A DNA stretch of 64,000 nucleotides from Rhizophagus irregularis (Eukaryota > Glomeromycota > Glomeromycetes > Glomerales > Glomeraceae), in NCBI RefSeq assembly GCF_026210795.1, contig NC_089437.1, positions 4,588,001 through 4,652,000 of the forward strand. Reading direction: 5' to 3'. The position numbers and the translations under genes were made by a program. The notes under the pieces were generated by a model that worked only from the letters and a program-made list of their open reading frames with translations, had not been told where the DNA came from and did no database searches. Positions within the stretch are counted from its first letter, which is position 1. Each line of letters starts with the position of its first letter. Shown one piece after another: positions 21,869 to 33,949 of the stretch.

Positions 21869-22180
21869 ATGACGACTAAACGTAAATTACCTAATAAATC
21901 GTCTGATGATAATCAAGAAATGGAAGTTGAAGGAGGTATGTAGATATAACTCTTTTGTAAATTTATAGTAAGTTTTGCTTATATAGTTATATGTAAGAAG
22001 AATAATTAATAAATACCAAAAATATGTATAATAGGATCGAAAAGAAAACAAATTACGAAAAAAGAAGAGATATTGACATTGAGAAAGCCAATCAGTTGAT
22101 GAAAAAAAGTAAAAATAGTAATAAAGAAGCTGCCGAATCTGCTGATAAAGAAGTTATAGTAGTAAATGAAAAAAGAAGTA

Positions 22181-22215
<35 letters not shown>

Positions 22216-23030
22216 AATGATGATGATGATGAGAGTAAGACGGAAGATCATAAAAAACCCGAAGTATTTCAATCAAAGTCAAATTTAGAAATAGTTGCTT
22301 GGCTCGTCGACCATCCGGAAATTTTAAGATTGGCCTAGAAATGAACAATACGGATGTTGCTATCTCATCATCCAGTAAAATTACGGACGTAAGTATTAAA
22401 TTAACATGATTTTATTATGTCTAAATCTTTTAAATAATGTATTTTTAATATTTTAGGATAAAATTCGTCTATGGGACGAAAGTGTCAAGTGTCTTTTTTT
22501 ACGTGCAAGAAGTCCGCGTGGTGAAGTTTTTGATGAGTTGATAACAAAAATTTTCAAAATAAAAATACATTCGAACGAAGTAAAAGCTACTCGAAAAAAC
22601 CCGAAAATTTTTTATCGATTTCAGAAATAAGTTTAACCAAATTATTTTAACTTCTGTAGAAGAATTTAAAGAAATAAGAAAAAACAGGTATTTATTTAAT
22701 TGTTTCGTAGCTAACCAAATAGTGCTGTTTGTATTAATTATTAATTTAATTATAGAGCATCTACTGGAAGTTTATCTCAAAAGGAACTTATAGATTACGT
22801 TGATGAAGAATTTGTCCAAAAGATTTTAAGCCGACAGCTTGTAGCTGTTAATATTTCAGAATTAACAAGAAATGGAGGATTCAATACCTTGGTTGATTTC
22901 GTAAGAGAAACCTTTAAGGTTTCGTGGAACGGAAAAAATTTGTCCGCCGTTAAAGAATTAGATAATATGACCAAAAAATTAACGATCCCTTCTAGGAGCG
23001 GAAATAAGATCGTTGATTCTTTATCGGTAA
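21869..23030 (+). pseudogene. Multi-exon gene of an unrecognised transposon-associated family
   Basis: Exon-like blocks with good splice signals: 21,869-21,935 (MTTKRKLPNKSSDDNQEMEV); about 22,038-22,389 (a lysine-rich part, an aspartate run coded by a GAT microsatellite, then LEIVAWLVDHPEILRL); about 22,458-22,686 (LWDESVKCLFLRARSPRGEV, a SANT-like start); and about 22,756-23,024 (LIDYVDEEFVQKILSRQLVA). The donor at 21,936 and the acceptor at 22,037 do not keep the frame, and another shift lies near 22,330, so this copy looks broken. No 3' end is seen before the transposase gene's promoter. It sits in the same orientation as that transposase and may be its partner gene. Confidence 0.45.
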
Positions 23031-23370
23031 GTTATTTTATTTATACTGTACTGATACTTCATATCCTTTAATCATAGTTATTAATAATAATATTAAATTA
23101 TACATAGTTATAAATCTTAGCAAACGCTCTAATTTTTTTATAAAATTATGCATTTTATAACGATATTACATTGAATAAATTTAGTAAATTTTACAAGCAA
23201 ATGATAATATGAAAACATCATTAACAATCCCCAAACATTATAAACATTAATGTAATGTCGGTGATAATAATATAAAATAAAATGGATGTATAAAACTCAT
23301 ATCAGCTGATCAAAAAAGTCCCCTAATTTTTTGGGGTGAAAAATTACAAAATTATGATCTGGTGTTTTGC

Positions 23371-23379
23371 TATAAATAG
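23371..23379 (+). promoter_or_regulatory. TATA box of the DDE transposase gene
   Basis: TATAAATAG, 167 bases before the ATG at 23,546 and 231 before the ATG at 23,610. Confidence 0.5.
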
Positions 23380-23609
23380 TATACATTTTTTAATTGGCAG
23401 TTTTCTTGTATTACATTTTTCGAAGTCTTTGCTCAACCATTAACGAAAATAAAGATTATCAAAAAAATTAATATTCGGTACAACTGCCGATCATTACATA
23501 TTAATACACGCGTAAATTTTTTTTTAAAAATTTTTTTTTAAAAAAATGGAAGCTAACGAAATTTCTTTACCACTTCAAACAGATCAACAAAGTTAAAAGA
23601 AAAAACCTG

Positions 23610-25884
23610 TTGAAATTCATAATTATTCAAACAGATCAACAAGTTAAGAAAAAGAAACCTGTTGAAATTCATAATTATCCTAAAGAATCCATTATTCAAT
23701 ATTCTGATAGTGAGCGAAGTTATACTTATGATATTATTAAAGAAGGAAACTATCCACATGCTACTTATCTCAAATATACAAAAGGTCAAAAAGGTTTTCG
23801 AATTCCAGATAATTATGAAGTTAAAGTAAGTTTAAGAAAACCTAAGACAAGACAAGTAGTTCGATGTATGATTAAATATATGGAAAAAAATCCAGTTTAT
23901 TGGATATATTATGGAGATAAATTTCAATATCATGTAAAGTCAGAAAAATCAAGCTCAAATGCAGCATGTTTATATGCTAAAGTATGTAATTGTAATAAAC
24001 AGAAATTAATATTAAAAGAACTATTCTAAAAATTTTATTAATGTAAAATATAAAATTTTATAATAGGCCTTAAATCCAGAAATTAAAACGCGCTATTCAG
24101 GACCACATTTTTTTGGACTTCATTTAGAAATACTTCAGCAAGCAAGAGATATTCATCAACGAAGAACAGTCCTAAAATCATTCGACAATTTAACTTCAAC
24201 TGGGCAGAATAATCGAGCCAAAAAAATTGCAAAGTCTATATCTACAATATTTGATCAAGTAACGGCAAAAGATTGTCATTCAGATGATAATCTTAGTCTA
24301 AAATCTATTGAATTTGATATTGGAAATAATTCTTTTTACCTTAGTGTAAATAAGGAAAATATTGAAGAAATAAAGCATAAAGCAAGAGCTGCCGTTCAAG
24401 CATGTGATAAAGGTCAAGTATCACGCGAAGGATATCGAACTTTGGCTTCAATTAGTCAAGATTTGCCACGTGAATGGAAAGTTTCTGTAGAAAAAAGAGA
24501 TATTACACGCGAAATGAATGAAATTATACCAATTTCACTGATAAATATATTGCCAGGATCTGATGATTTTGTAAATTCGGAAATACATATCAATGATGCT
24601 GAAATTGTTCATAATATGCAACAATCAATTGGAAAAGGTGGACGACGAAATGTTGTTGATATTTTAAAATATCTAATACCTGGTCTTATTGAAAGGAAAA
24701 TTTTAGATGTAATGAATCCAAAAATACATTTACGAATCTCTGGTGATGGGAGAAACGTTGGACGGAAGGTTAAACAGGTTATGATTACTTGTTCAATTCT
24801 TGATGATATTGATAATCTATATCGGCCTGAAAATCATTACACTATAGTCCTCTATCCTGGTGTTGAAAAATACGAAACTTTAAATAATGTTTTAAAATCA
24901 CTAGCTATGGAATTGAGAAAATTAAAAGAAGAAGGTTTTAAAGACAATCAGAATATAGAGTGGAAGGTTGAACTTTATTTCTCTTCAGATTGGAAATTTC
25001 TTGCAATGTGTTTAGGATTAAATGCAGCAAATAGTAGGTATTTTTGTCCTTGGTGTGAAGTATCAAAAGAACAACAGGGTGATTTCTCATATGAATGGAC
25101 AATCAGTAAAACCATGGATCAAGTACGTGAAGATTATACATTTTATAAGGGACATATTCGACCAGCAATTTTTGATATGATTCCTTTACAACACTGGGTG
25201 CCAGACGAATTGCATATTATGTTACGTATTACAGATGTTCTTTGGCGATTAGTACTTGATGAACTCAGATCTAGAAATACCTGGGGAGAAAGAGCAAGAA
25301 ATGTAATAATTGAAGAAATGAAACGAATTGATGTTAAATTTCATTTTTGGCTTGAGATAGGATCAACTAACTGGCAATATACTTCTTTAATGGGACAAGA
25401 TAAATTAGTTGTACTTCAACATTTTGATTTGTCTAAACTTTTTCCATATTCACGAGCAGTTCAAATTCGAAGTTTATGGGATAAATTTTATTTACTTCAT
25501 AAAGCAATGAAAGATTCTAAAACTGATGCAACGCAATTTTCTAATGATGCTCGTGCGTGGCTGCATCAATTCTTAGATTCTAATTACTTTTATCAGGCAA
25601 GTGATATCACGCCTTATATGCATGTATTAGTGTACCATATTCCAGAAATGATGCGTATTCATCATAATTTTGGGTTAGCAGCATTTTCTTGCTCAGCGGT
25701 GGAAAAAAAAAACCACCAACAAGTTTCTCACTTTTTTAAAAGAACAACTAAGGATGGTGGTACCGGAAAAGGACGAAAGTCTGCAATTATTGATATTCTT
25801 GAATATGAAAATAGACTTTTATATTTTAAAGAACATGATGAAATTGACTCAATGCAATTGCCAAAACGTTTACGTGTTAAGTAA
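23610..25884 (+). CDS. DDE-type transposase-like protein with CPWC zinc motif
   Basis: Two exons, 23,610-23,981 and 24,067-25,884, join in frame over an 85-base intron (GTATGT...AATAG) to give 729 residues without a stop. The N-terminal domain (about 20-150) is basic and includes YSGPHFFGLHLEILQQARDI right after the splice. The catalytic half has ISGDGRNVGRKVKQVMITCS, YFSSDWKFLAMCLGLNAANS with the zinc pair CPWC, DELHIMLRITDVLW and, near the end, SAVEKKNHQQVSHFFKRT. D, D and E in these blocks are the likely RNase-H-fold metal ligands; the spacing and zinc motif recall RAG1/Transib-like enzymes (inference). I recall similar proteins from corals and sponges. The gene looks whole. A tandem duplication of about 51 bases near the start has displaced the probable original ATG at 23,546. 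Confidence 0.8.
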
Positions 25885-26136
25885 TATTTGTTTAAAATAT
25901 TAGTTTAAAATTTTGTTTTACAGATTCTTAATTTACGAAATATTTCATTTACTTCATTATCAATTAATAATTAAACCAATAAAATAGTTTTCGTTACATA
26001 GACTAATTTTTATACAAATGAATTTCTATGATTTCAGTTTTATTTTTAATTCTGTATATGCTTCTAAATACACGTTTTTTTTAAAACCCTCTATCCTTCT
26101 TTCTGCGCATTAATGTCTTTATTTTTCGTCAATTCT

Positions 26137-26957
26137 TTAATAAAAATTTTCTATAACTCTTGTACGTGAAATTGTAAAATTTATAAAAATAAACCCTGAT
26201 GAATATACAATACTACGCACATCTGATTTTGTTTTTCTCTTCCAGCAAATCACGATTTGTATGGGTTTAGGTTTATATATTCGTCGTTTTTTAGCTGTAT
26301 GCATTGATGTCTTATTTTGATCTTGTAGAGATTCTTGAAGAGGATCGTGTTCTTGAAGAGGATCGTGTTCGAAGAGGATCAGGGTTCTTGGAGAGGATCG
26401 GGATCGTTCGGATTTGGTGATTGTTGGTATGATAAAACAAATGTTTGTTGTTGCTGTGAAAAATATTTGATACCCCAATTATCATCTCCCAATACATTTG
26501 ATAGCGTATGGTAAGAACTAACACCTTTAAAAATACACTTATAATTTCCCGTTTTTGGATAATAATCGTGTATATATCCTTTAAAAACGCCAAAAAATTG
26601 ACTTTCTGTGCAACTAACCATAATACGAACACCCCCAACATGTCTTGAATTTTTTTTTAGTTTTTCTTTTATATGATAAACCAAAGCCTGTCGCGTTTCT
26701 TCAATAGCTTTCTCAGGCAAATCATAAACTGTCGGTCTCATAGTATTAGCTTCTTTAACTTTTAATATATGATTTTCTAAACCAGAGTGTCTTTTATAGA
26801 TTTTTCCACATGTTCCACACTCAAACTTCTTGCATAACGTATTATTTGACAATAAGGACATAAGTACAACCCGGTAATTGTCTATAAATAAAGTTTTTTT
26901 AGACGAAATGCCGTGTTTTATATAATATTGGACGCGTTTTTTTAAAATAAAGAGCAA
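26137..26957 (-). pseudogene. C2H2 zinc-finger gene of a Rhizophagus repeat family
   Basis: The main frame runs from 26,957 to 26,379 (192 residues). Residues about 46-66 form a C2H2 finger, CGTCGKIYKRHSGLENHILK in outline, followed by a conserved body (VYDLPEKAIEETRQALVYHI, QFFGVFKGYIHDYYP, GNYKCIFKGV, DDNWGIKYF, QQTFVLSYQQSPNPNDP). I recall this layout as a frequent family in glomeromycete genomes. At the C-terminus a short repeat (GAAGAGGATCGTGTTCTT, about 26,330-26,400) breaks the frame and the reading passes into two other frames, so the end is probably damaged. Confidence 0.6.
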
Positions 26958-28919
26958 ACTACAATTAAATTTATCTATTTCTTACTTGAAATTTTTTGAT
27001 CGGTTCCCTTCTTTTTTGATCGGTTGCTCGGTTTGCTACATATTTAAAATATTTTTATTCGGGGTGTTGATAAATTTAGAGGAGACGTTTAGGGATCTGC
27101 AAAAATTCTAAGCCACTAAAAGCATATGATCTATGTAACACATAACAAATATAGGGTGCGCAAATCAGGCCCAATTTTTCCAATCAGCCGATATGTATAA
27201 AATGTTTGTCTAAGATATAACATTTTCAAGTTTAAAAAGTAATTATTGTTTTGTTAAAAATGGAATGGTTATTATATGACGTTTCTTCTTTAGTATATAC
27301 GGCCTAAATATCTCTATATATTTGACGTTCTTATACAGATCAAAAAGAATACATTTGCGTAACATTTGCGTAAAGTAAGAACTTTAAAGTTTAAGCCAAT
27401 TCTGACTGGTAATTTACAAAATAACAAACACATTTCTTAAAAAAAAATTCTGAATCAGAATACTTTTCCGGTTTCCATCTTCGATTCTGCAAAAAATTGA
27501 AAAGTTCAGGTGATAATTTAAGAAATATCCACCTATAAAGAGACTAAACAATTATCAGGTTGATCAAGTTCGTGTAATACCAAATTTAATAAATTGTCTG
27601 ATTAAATGATCGCGTATATTAAATGATCGCGTATATTATAAGGCTATAAGGCCTATTAATTCCTAAAAAGTCAATTTAACCACTATTTTATTTAACCGCT
27701 ATTTATTTGTACGTTTTTTTTTTTTGAAAAAAAAAAACTTTCTTTCTGAAAGTAGAGTCTTCCTCCTATACCGTTTGCCGTCGTGCATAGTGTGTTATAG
27801 GAAAAGGCGGACTTGAATTATATAGGTGTAAGCTTATGTTATATAGGCGTAAAGGCTTATATAATTAACGCAACGAAAATCCTTTAATCAGGTTAAAATA
27901 GGCATGATGGGATATTCTCATATATCATGAGCTCTGTCTGTTCGAAGTGTCGTTTTATATATAATTAAGTAGGCTTAAGTCGTAAGTAACTTTTTTATAA
28001 CATTGATTATTGGAGAATTAAGTGGCAAAAATAATTTTTAGTTTGTAAGACTTTTAACTCCATACCAACTTGTGTGTGTTTGGCGTGTAATTAATTCCCT
28101 AACCCAACCCTTAAGACCCACTCGTGGGTTAGGTAGGTTGCTTTGCACTTCTTGCAGCCTACCTTATAATGGGTTTTAGGTCCACGTTTGCCCATTTAAA
28201 ATTTATTAAACAGGATGTCATTCGTCCAAACACATTGCAACGTTTGTTGATGAAGCTATAGTTGTCTAATAAAAGTTCGCTTTGCCAGGCAATTTATGGT
28301 GGATTCAATGGATCAAATTACAAACAACAATAATGCAGTCATATGAGAATTCCAGGCCAAAGAATAAGGGTGAATTGTCAAAGTTGAGAATATATTTGTA
28401 TTTTTTTTTTAAAGCCGTCATTCTCATGAACTTTTTCATTGTATCCCTAAATTCAATGATTTTGGTAACGATGAAACTGCAGTTGTTTATAGGGGTTTCC
28501 CGCCAAACTTCTGAGGTGAATTTATGTCTGGTGTTTTCGAATATACTTATCCTTTTTGCAATAGAGTCGTAGCGAGTCTTCTTAAAGCGTACCTGTGACA
28601 CCCCATCCAACTTGGGCAGTGTCGCTGAATCTAAAGCAAGGTACCCGGTTAATCCTCAACTTTGGGTTGATGAGTTATGATTCTGGAGTATTAAGGCATA
28701 ATGTTTTGACTTACATCACAATTTAACTCATAATTCTAATTTATTGAATTAGTTTATTATAGATTTATTGATATTTTTTTTATCTGTTATATAATATTTA
28801 AACTAATGTATACTTTATCTGTAATTAAAATTGTTATTGTAATAAATAACCGGTAACTTAAATCTATTGAAATTAACTTTTAAATTAGATTACAAATTAT
28901 TAAAATATTATAAAACGAT
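26958..28919. other. Region without a supported gene
   Basis: AT-rich with a GC-richer piece at 28,080-28,190 containing TTAAGACCCACTCGTGGGTT (a hairpin-forming core CCCACTCGTGGG) and another near 28,590-28,640. Open frames at 28,282-28,610 exist on both strands with no recognisable domain. GATCAAAAAAG at 23,308 and its inverse at 27,011 could be the ends of the DDE element, but 11 bases is weak. Confidence 0.4.
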
Positions 28920-29747
28920 ATTTGATTGATTTGATATTTTTATAGATAATATCATTTTGATATTATTTTGATACTGAATTAATATTAAAATAATATTATA
29001 TTGATATTGCATTTATTAAAAAAAAATCATTATTGTTATAACAATATCAAAATGATATCGTTTCGTTATTTGTCAATATCGATTAGATAATTATAAAGTG
29101 ATATCTTTACGATATCATATTGATATTGAATTAATGTTAGAACGATATCATATTAATATCGTATTTACTTTCTATTTTTCATTATTGTTATAACAATATC
29201 GAAATATCGATATGATATCGATTTGATGTTTCGTCAATATCGTTATGATGTCGATTAGATAATTATAAAGTGATATCTTTACGATATCATATTGATATTG
29301 AATTAATGTTGGAACGATATCATATTAATATCGTATTTACTTTCTATTTTTCATTATTGTTATAACAATATCGAAATATCGATATGATATCGATTTGATG
29401 TTTCGTCAATATCGTTATGATGTCGATTAGATAATTATAAAGTGATATCTTTACGATATCATATTGATATTGAATTAATGTTGGAACGATATCATATTTA
29501 TATCGTATTTACTTCCCATTTTTCAAAAAATTCATTGTTGTTATAACAATATCGAAATGATATCGATCTGATATTTTTTCAAACAAATATCTTTACGATA
29601 TCATTTCGATATATTGAATTAATATTGAAATGATATCATTGCGATATCATAATGATATCATTTGCAAATCGATATCGCCACGATATTTATTTAACATCAT
29701 TATTATATCAATTCGGTATTGTTTAAAAATTCAAGGTTTCTGTAAAG
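28920..29747. repeat. Right subterminal array, GATATC-rich, about 173-bp units
   Basis: Units repeat at about 29,091, 29,262 and 29,435, each with TTATAAAGTGATATCTTTAC, GATATCATATTGATATTGAA, TTAATGTTGGAACGATATCA and TTGTTATAACAATATCGAAA. The units are longer than in the left array but use the same GATATC and ATTGAATTAAT words. Confidence 0.85.
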
Positions 29748-29848
29748 TATATAGGTTATCTGATGGACCTAAAAAAATATTTACTCGAGAAGAATTATTA
29801 GTTGTGCCATCTGATACTATGCTGCCTCCTACTCATATATTATATTAA
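29748..29848 (+). pseudogene. Polinton integrase, C-terminal tail
   Basis: Immediately after the transposon's right end the plus strand encodes RLSDGPKKIFTREELLVVPS and a short end TMLPPTHILY, typical of the C-terminal domain of this integrase family. Its TAA overlaps the stop of the opposing polymerase gene. Confidence 0.8.
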
Positions 29849-32800
29849 TTTTCAAGTTGTGGTATCCTATAATCTCCATGTGCATACATTGTGATATTAT
29901 CTTGTGCAATTCATTTTTTATTATCCATAGGGGATAACCCCACCTTCGACATTTCTATAACATTTATAGCATGTCTATCAGATCGGATTGCTCTAAAGGT
30001 GACTGTATCATTATGTTTAGGATCAAAGAGTGCCTTATTATACCGCTCATGGTGGAACTCTTTTTTAACTACCTTTGAGGGGACACCTTTAGCCTTACGG
30101 ATACCATGTTTTGGATTGGTGGTCTCATCCCCTACCTTGAGAATGGAGTACATTTTGGGACGGAGGCCAATAAATTCTGCTATAACTGCTCCATTACATT
30201 CATCCTTAAATTTCCCTGGGATTTTCATATTTATGTCAGTCTTATCACCTAATGCTTTTCGTACAGGATGATCTTTAGGATAATCACTGAAGTCAAATTG
30301 GTCTGCCATATCTATGAGGTCTGCATTGATATCCTCAGTTTGGATTTGTACGAGAAGCCTGATCTGTATAACATAACTGGATTTTTTCACCATATCGTAC
30401 TTTAAGAGTATCGTAGTAGAATTGATACATACAGAGCTTCGAGAGGTCAAGCACACTCATACCCACATATGTTGGACGGTTAAGCATTACCTCTACTTTT
30501 CGTCGGTGGATTGCAACAAGATTTTCTGAGAATATTTTACGACCCTTGAATGCAGGATCTGAGGTAAGCTTTTTATATTTCTTGGGATGGGTTTGGGGTT
30601 GTACTACTGAGACACGTACACGTTTCCTGAGATTTTCCATAGTTTTACCAAATACACTATTATTATGAGTTTATAGAAGTCCTTCTCAAAATCATTCTTA
30701 GCCTTAGCACGTTCGGCAGTGTTAAATTCTATATATGGTTTCATCCATGGAGTCTGCTCGAATTTTATAGCTTCGTAGACCTTCTTGATTACTAAGCCCT
30801 GGCTAACATAATACTGGAGATTTCTATAATGAACTACATATTCATCCTTATCAAATAGGTTAGGGATGAGCTTATCCGTGGGTGTATATCGTTGTTCCTG
30901 AACGTGCTATTATTTCCTGCTGCTTTTTACTAAGCCATTCCTTCTTAACCTTCATTCGTTCTGGTGCAAGGGGGTAATCTGTGTGTTGTGAATGGAGGGC
31001 TTGAGGGTACTCCAGTTTGACTTTAAGGATATATCCTTCAGAAGAATCATCTGGTATTTCATTACTTTCTATTTGCCTTTGAATGTTAGATAACTCGTTT
31101 TCCTCCTTTATCCAGTGGAAGTTACCTGTAGGTAAGTATTGCAACATGGCCCATCCATATAGGTTATTTGCGTCTAAGTATAGAATAGATGACTTGGGCT
31201 TATCTGTGGTCCATTTACCTTCTCCCATACCTGGATTATTTGCACGAGCATATCGTTTACTTACCATAGAGATTCCCACGTAACCTCGCTTGTACCATAT
31301 GTCATAATCCATGGTCAGTTATAAGATCCAATCTTTGCCCTGTCATTAAGAATAGTGCATCCCATGCGAAGCCTGGTGTTGAATAGTACCAGAGAGGACC
31401 TAACCCATATTTTTTCAAGGCCATTTTTCGGAAATTCTGAAATATATCGGCTAGTAGGAGGACGTCAGTTTTGAGATAAATGTCATGATAATCTTGCATT
31501 GTTTTACATCCTGCTTTTTCCCATACATACTGTGCATATTCGTATTCTTTATCACTAATGTGGGTTTCATTAAGTTTGCTATAGAATGCTCCTTTAGGTG
31601 GTAAACTAGTTTTCTCGAACTTTTTCCAGTCATCCATATATTCATACGGGTAGACACCTTTCTTAAGATAAATCTCGAGTAATTCAGGTGGTATTTGACT
31701 TCGTGTTATCTTAAAGTTTTCGGGATGTGCAAAGCATCTACCTGCATCAATTCGCCATAAGTGTTGTGGATTACTACATTCTTGTGCTCTACATTTTTCT
31801 GCACCTAGGTTGGATGCTAATTTGTCGAGACTTGATTTCATGAATTGTAGGCTATCTATAAATCGGAGGGAACCTAACTTGAATGCCATATACTTTTCCA
31901 TGTTATAAGGGATAGGATCAATATCATCCTCACATTCCATTGCACCAATTCCTTGCATAATTACGTGTCCATCATATCCTGATAAATTGTGAAAGATTAC
32001 TGGGATATGCATTTCACGAGGTTTTATGGATAAGTCAAGATTACATCCTCTATGTGCTGCACTCGACTACCTTATTATGGCATAATATGGCAGTGGTCTC
32101 TTACTTTATTTCCATCTAAGGGGTTACGACATATCCAGCAGTTTATTGCATTATCATAACTTGCTTGCTCTTGGGTTGTTAACGGCATCATTTCCATTGG
32201 GTTTCTGAATTCATTACGGATTGCTTCAGCCTCATTTAGCATTTCGATTACAAATTTTTGTGCTGCATTTTCTCCTGTAAATATCTTCTGTGATTCACTT
32301 ACACCATCATATCTTACCTTAATATACGAGTATGAGCAGGGGATTTGCTCTTGTACTTTCTTGGTTTTCTTATCTTTGTCTTCATCTGCTGGGCTGGTAT
32401 GTCCTATACTAGGGCTTCAAAGGTCTTACAACAAAGTAATATGGAACTTGCATGCGGCGTTTCCAGTTTTTGAATTCATATATATCATTTCCTTTCTTTA
32501 CTGATGGCATTCGGTCTGCTTGTGGGGTTTTCTTTAATCCTCGACATATTGCTACATGTTTGTCATGGATTTCTTGTTGATGTGTGAAGTGGGAGATACA
32601 CCATCGGCAGACAAATGTTGCATGTCCATCTTTTGTACGTTTATTTACTAAACGGCTCATATTCTTAATCCAGCAATAGTGCTGCTTTTCCCCGTTACTG
32701 ATAAGTACTAAATCTATTATTTTACGGCCCTCTGTATCATCCCTATCGGTAACATATATTGGACATAGGCGGTGGTCACGCCATTCACAGATGCAGAGGG

Positions 32801-33743
32801 CAATAGTTGGGTTCTGTCGCTCAAATCTTCTTAGAATTACCTCATCAGCTTGTACTGAAATTCGATACCTTCAAAGTTTAACTCATTTACATACTCCTTA
32901 TACTTGGAAATTCTTTCTGCATTCTTTTCTACTGGATGTAATGCTGCTAGGATTGCCCACTGGAAGCATTTGTCATCATCATTAGCTGGATTTACTACTC
33001 CCTTTTTTGTGGCAAGATCTTTTGGGAGTGGTATATGTCCTGCTCCTGTGGGTGGTTGGAATTGCGAGATTTCTATAAATATTTTTTCTACACGATAGAA
33101 TTCCCAACCTGATCCATAATTTACATAGTCTTCTACTTTCTGCATGATTCTTGCTAATGCAAAGTTAAATGTACCATTAATATCTGTTGATGGTAGGATT
33201 GGCATATTGCGAGTTTTAAATGGTATGTTGTATCTGTAGATATACTCTACTCCATCATCTTCACTAAAGTTACCATCTCCGAATAATCTATCAAGGTAAG
33301 AATCTAAACGTCTTATTGTGGCAAATATTCCAATTCTTACTTTTATTGATCCCAATCGATTTCTTTCATCCCGAAGAATATTCTGGATTGTTTGACTGTG
33401 TGCTGTAAGAAATGAAGTATAGTCATGCTCTCCAGGTGTTCCTATAGCAATATCAGCCGTAAAGTTTGAGTCTGTTAACTCCTTTCCTATACGTACCCTG
33501 ATCACGACGTTCAAAGACTACCTCATAATGTGGGTCTGGGTCAATTTGCATCATGCGGATTATCTCTTCATTGGTTACCGCCGCTTGTGCTTCACGGATT
33601 TGGCAGATCTCATCCTTATATTCCTGCAATTTTGCATTTGAGCGGGGATATGGGATGGACTTGACAGGTACCTGCTTGAATTCAGCTAGAACTGATCGGG
33701 TGACTTGTCTGTGTTGGGCACTTCTTGCTTGATGTGTTGACAT
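29845..33743 (-). pseudogene. Protein-primed DNA polymerase B of the Polinton
   Basis: From the N-terminal side (right): a basic start SARQ-type segment; a conserved pre-exonuclease region (YGSGWEFYRVEKIFIEISQF, DDDKCFQWAILAALHPVEKN); a zinc-like CRWC...H...C region; the exonuclease region FHNLSGYDGHVIMQ and FIDSLQFMKSSLDKLASNL; palm motif A in ILYLDANNLYGWAM; motif B around NSVFGKTMEN; the motif C region near 30,360; and a C-terminal region YGIRKAKGVPSK-like in outline. The layout is that of Polinton, adenovirus-type and linear-plasmid polymerases that start synthesis from a terminal protein. The gene is broken into about six reading segments, so it is inactive as it stands. It starts 22 bases after a copy of the shared promoter motif and meets the integrase tail-to-tail with overlapping stops. 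Confidence 0.88.
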
Positions 33744-33765
33744 CTTGTAAACTTTTTATACTCCT

Positions 33766-33788
33766 CTTTTATTCAATTACATTTTTTC
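33766..33788 (-). promoter_or_regulatory. Polinton promoter-like motif upstream of the polymerase
   Basis: Identical 23-base motif (core TGTAATTGAATAAAAG on the minus strand), 22 bases from the ATG at 33,743, outside the terminal repeats. Confidence 0.65.
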
Positions 33789-33949
33789 TGAAAATAAAAT
33801 TAATTGTTCGCCTACCCTATGAGGGTAAAAAAAGAGGGAGCATGATTAGCACTGTCTTCCTAAACTATTCCTCACCATCTGAGTCATCATCATCTGAGTC
33901 ACCAAACACATCCTCGTCCCGATGTATTTCCCTTCTATCCTTAAGTAAC

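Larger units (their letters stand above)
12984..29747. mobile_element. 16.8-kb composite DNA transposon inserted in the integrase gene
   Basis: Left end CTTTGCTGAAACTTGGAGTT and the inverse of the right end CTTTACAGAAACCTTGAATT are similar, and the similarity runs on through an ACAAT block into ATTGAT, an imperfect inverted repeat of about 40 bases. The flanking dinucleotide TA is present on both sides (12,982-12,983 and 29,748-29,749). Both ends carry long GATATC-rich tandem arrays just inside the repeats. The interior carries at least two transposase-like genes (Plavaka/CACTA-like and DDE), a SANT-type gene, a zinc-finger gene and minisatellites, so it is probably a nest of several elements. 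Which gene served the outer element is not known. TA target use is typical of Tc1/mariner, but no gene of that family is seen here. Confidence 0.7.

Noticed and set aside
22006-22348. Minus-strand ORFs with long isoleucine or histidine runs
   Set aside because: They are the reverse reading of the GAT microsatellite that encodes the aspartate run of the plus-strand gene.
23308-27021. GATCAAAAAAG and its inverse as ends of the DDE element
   Set aside because: Eleven matching bases in AT-rich DNA are too few, and no target duplication accompanies them.
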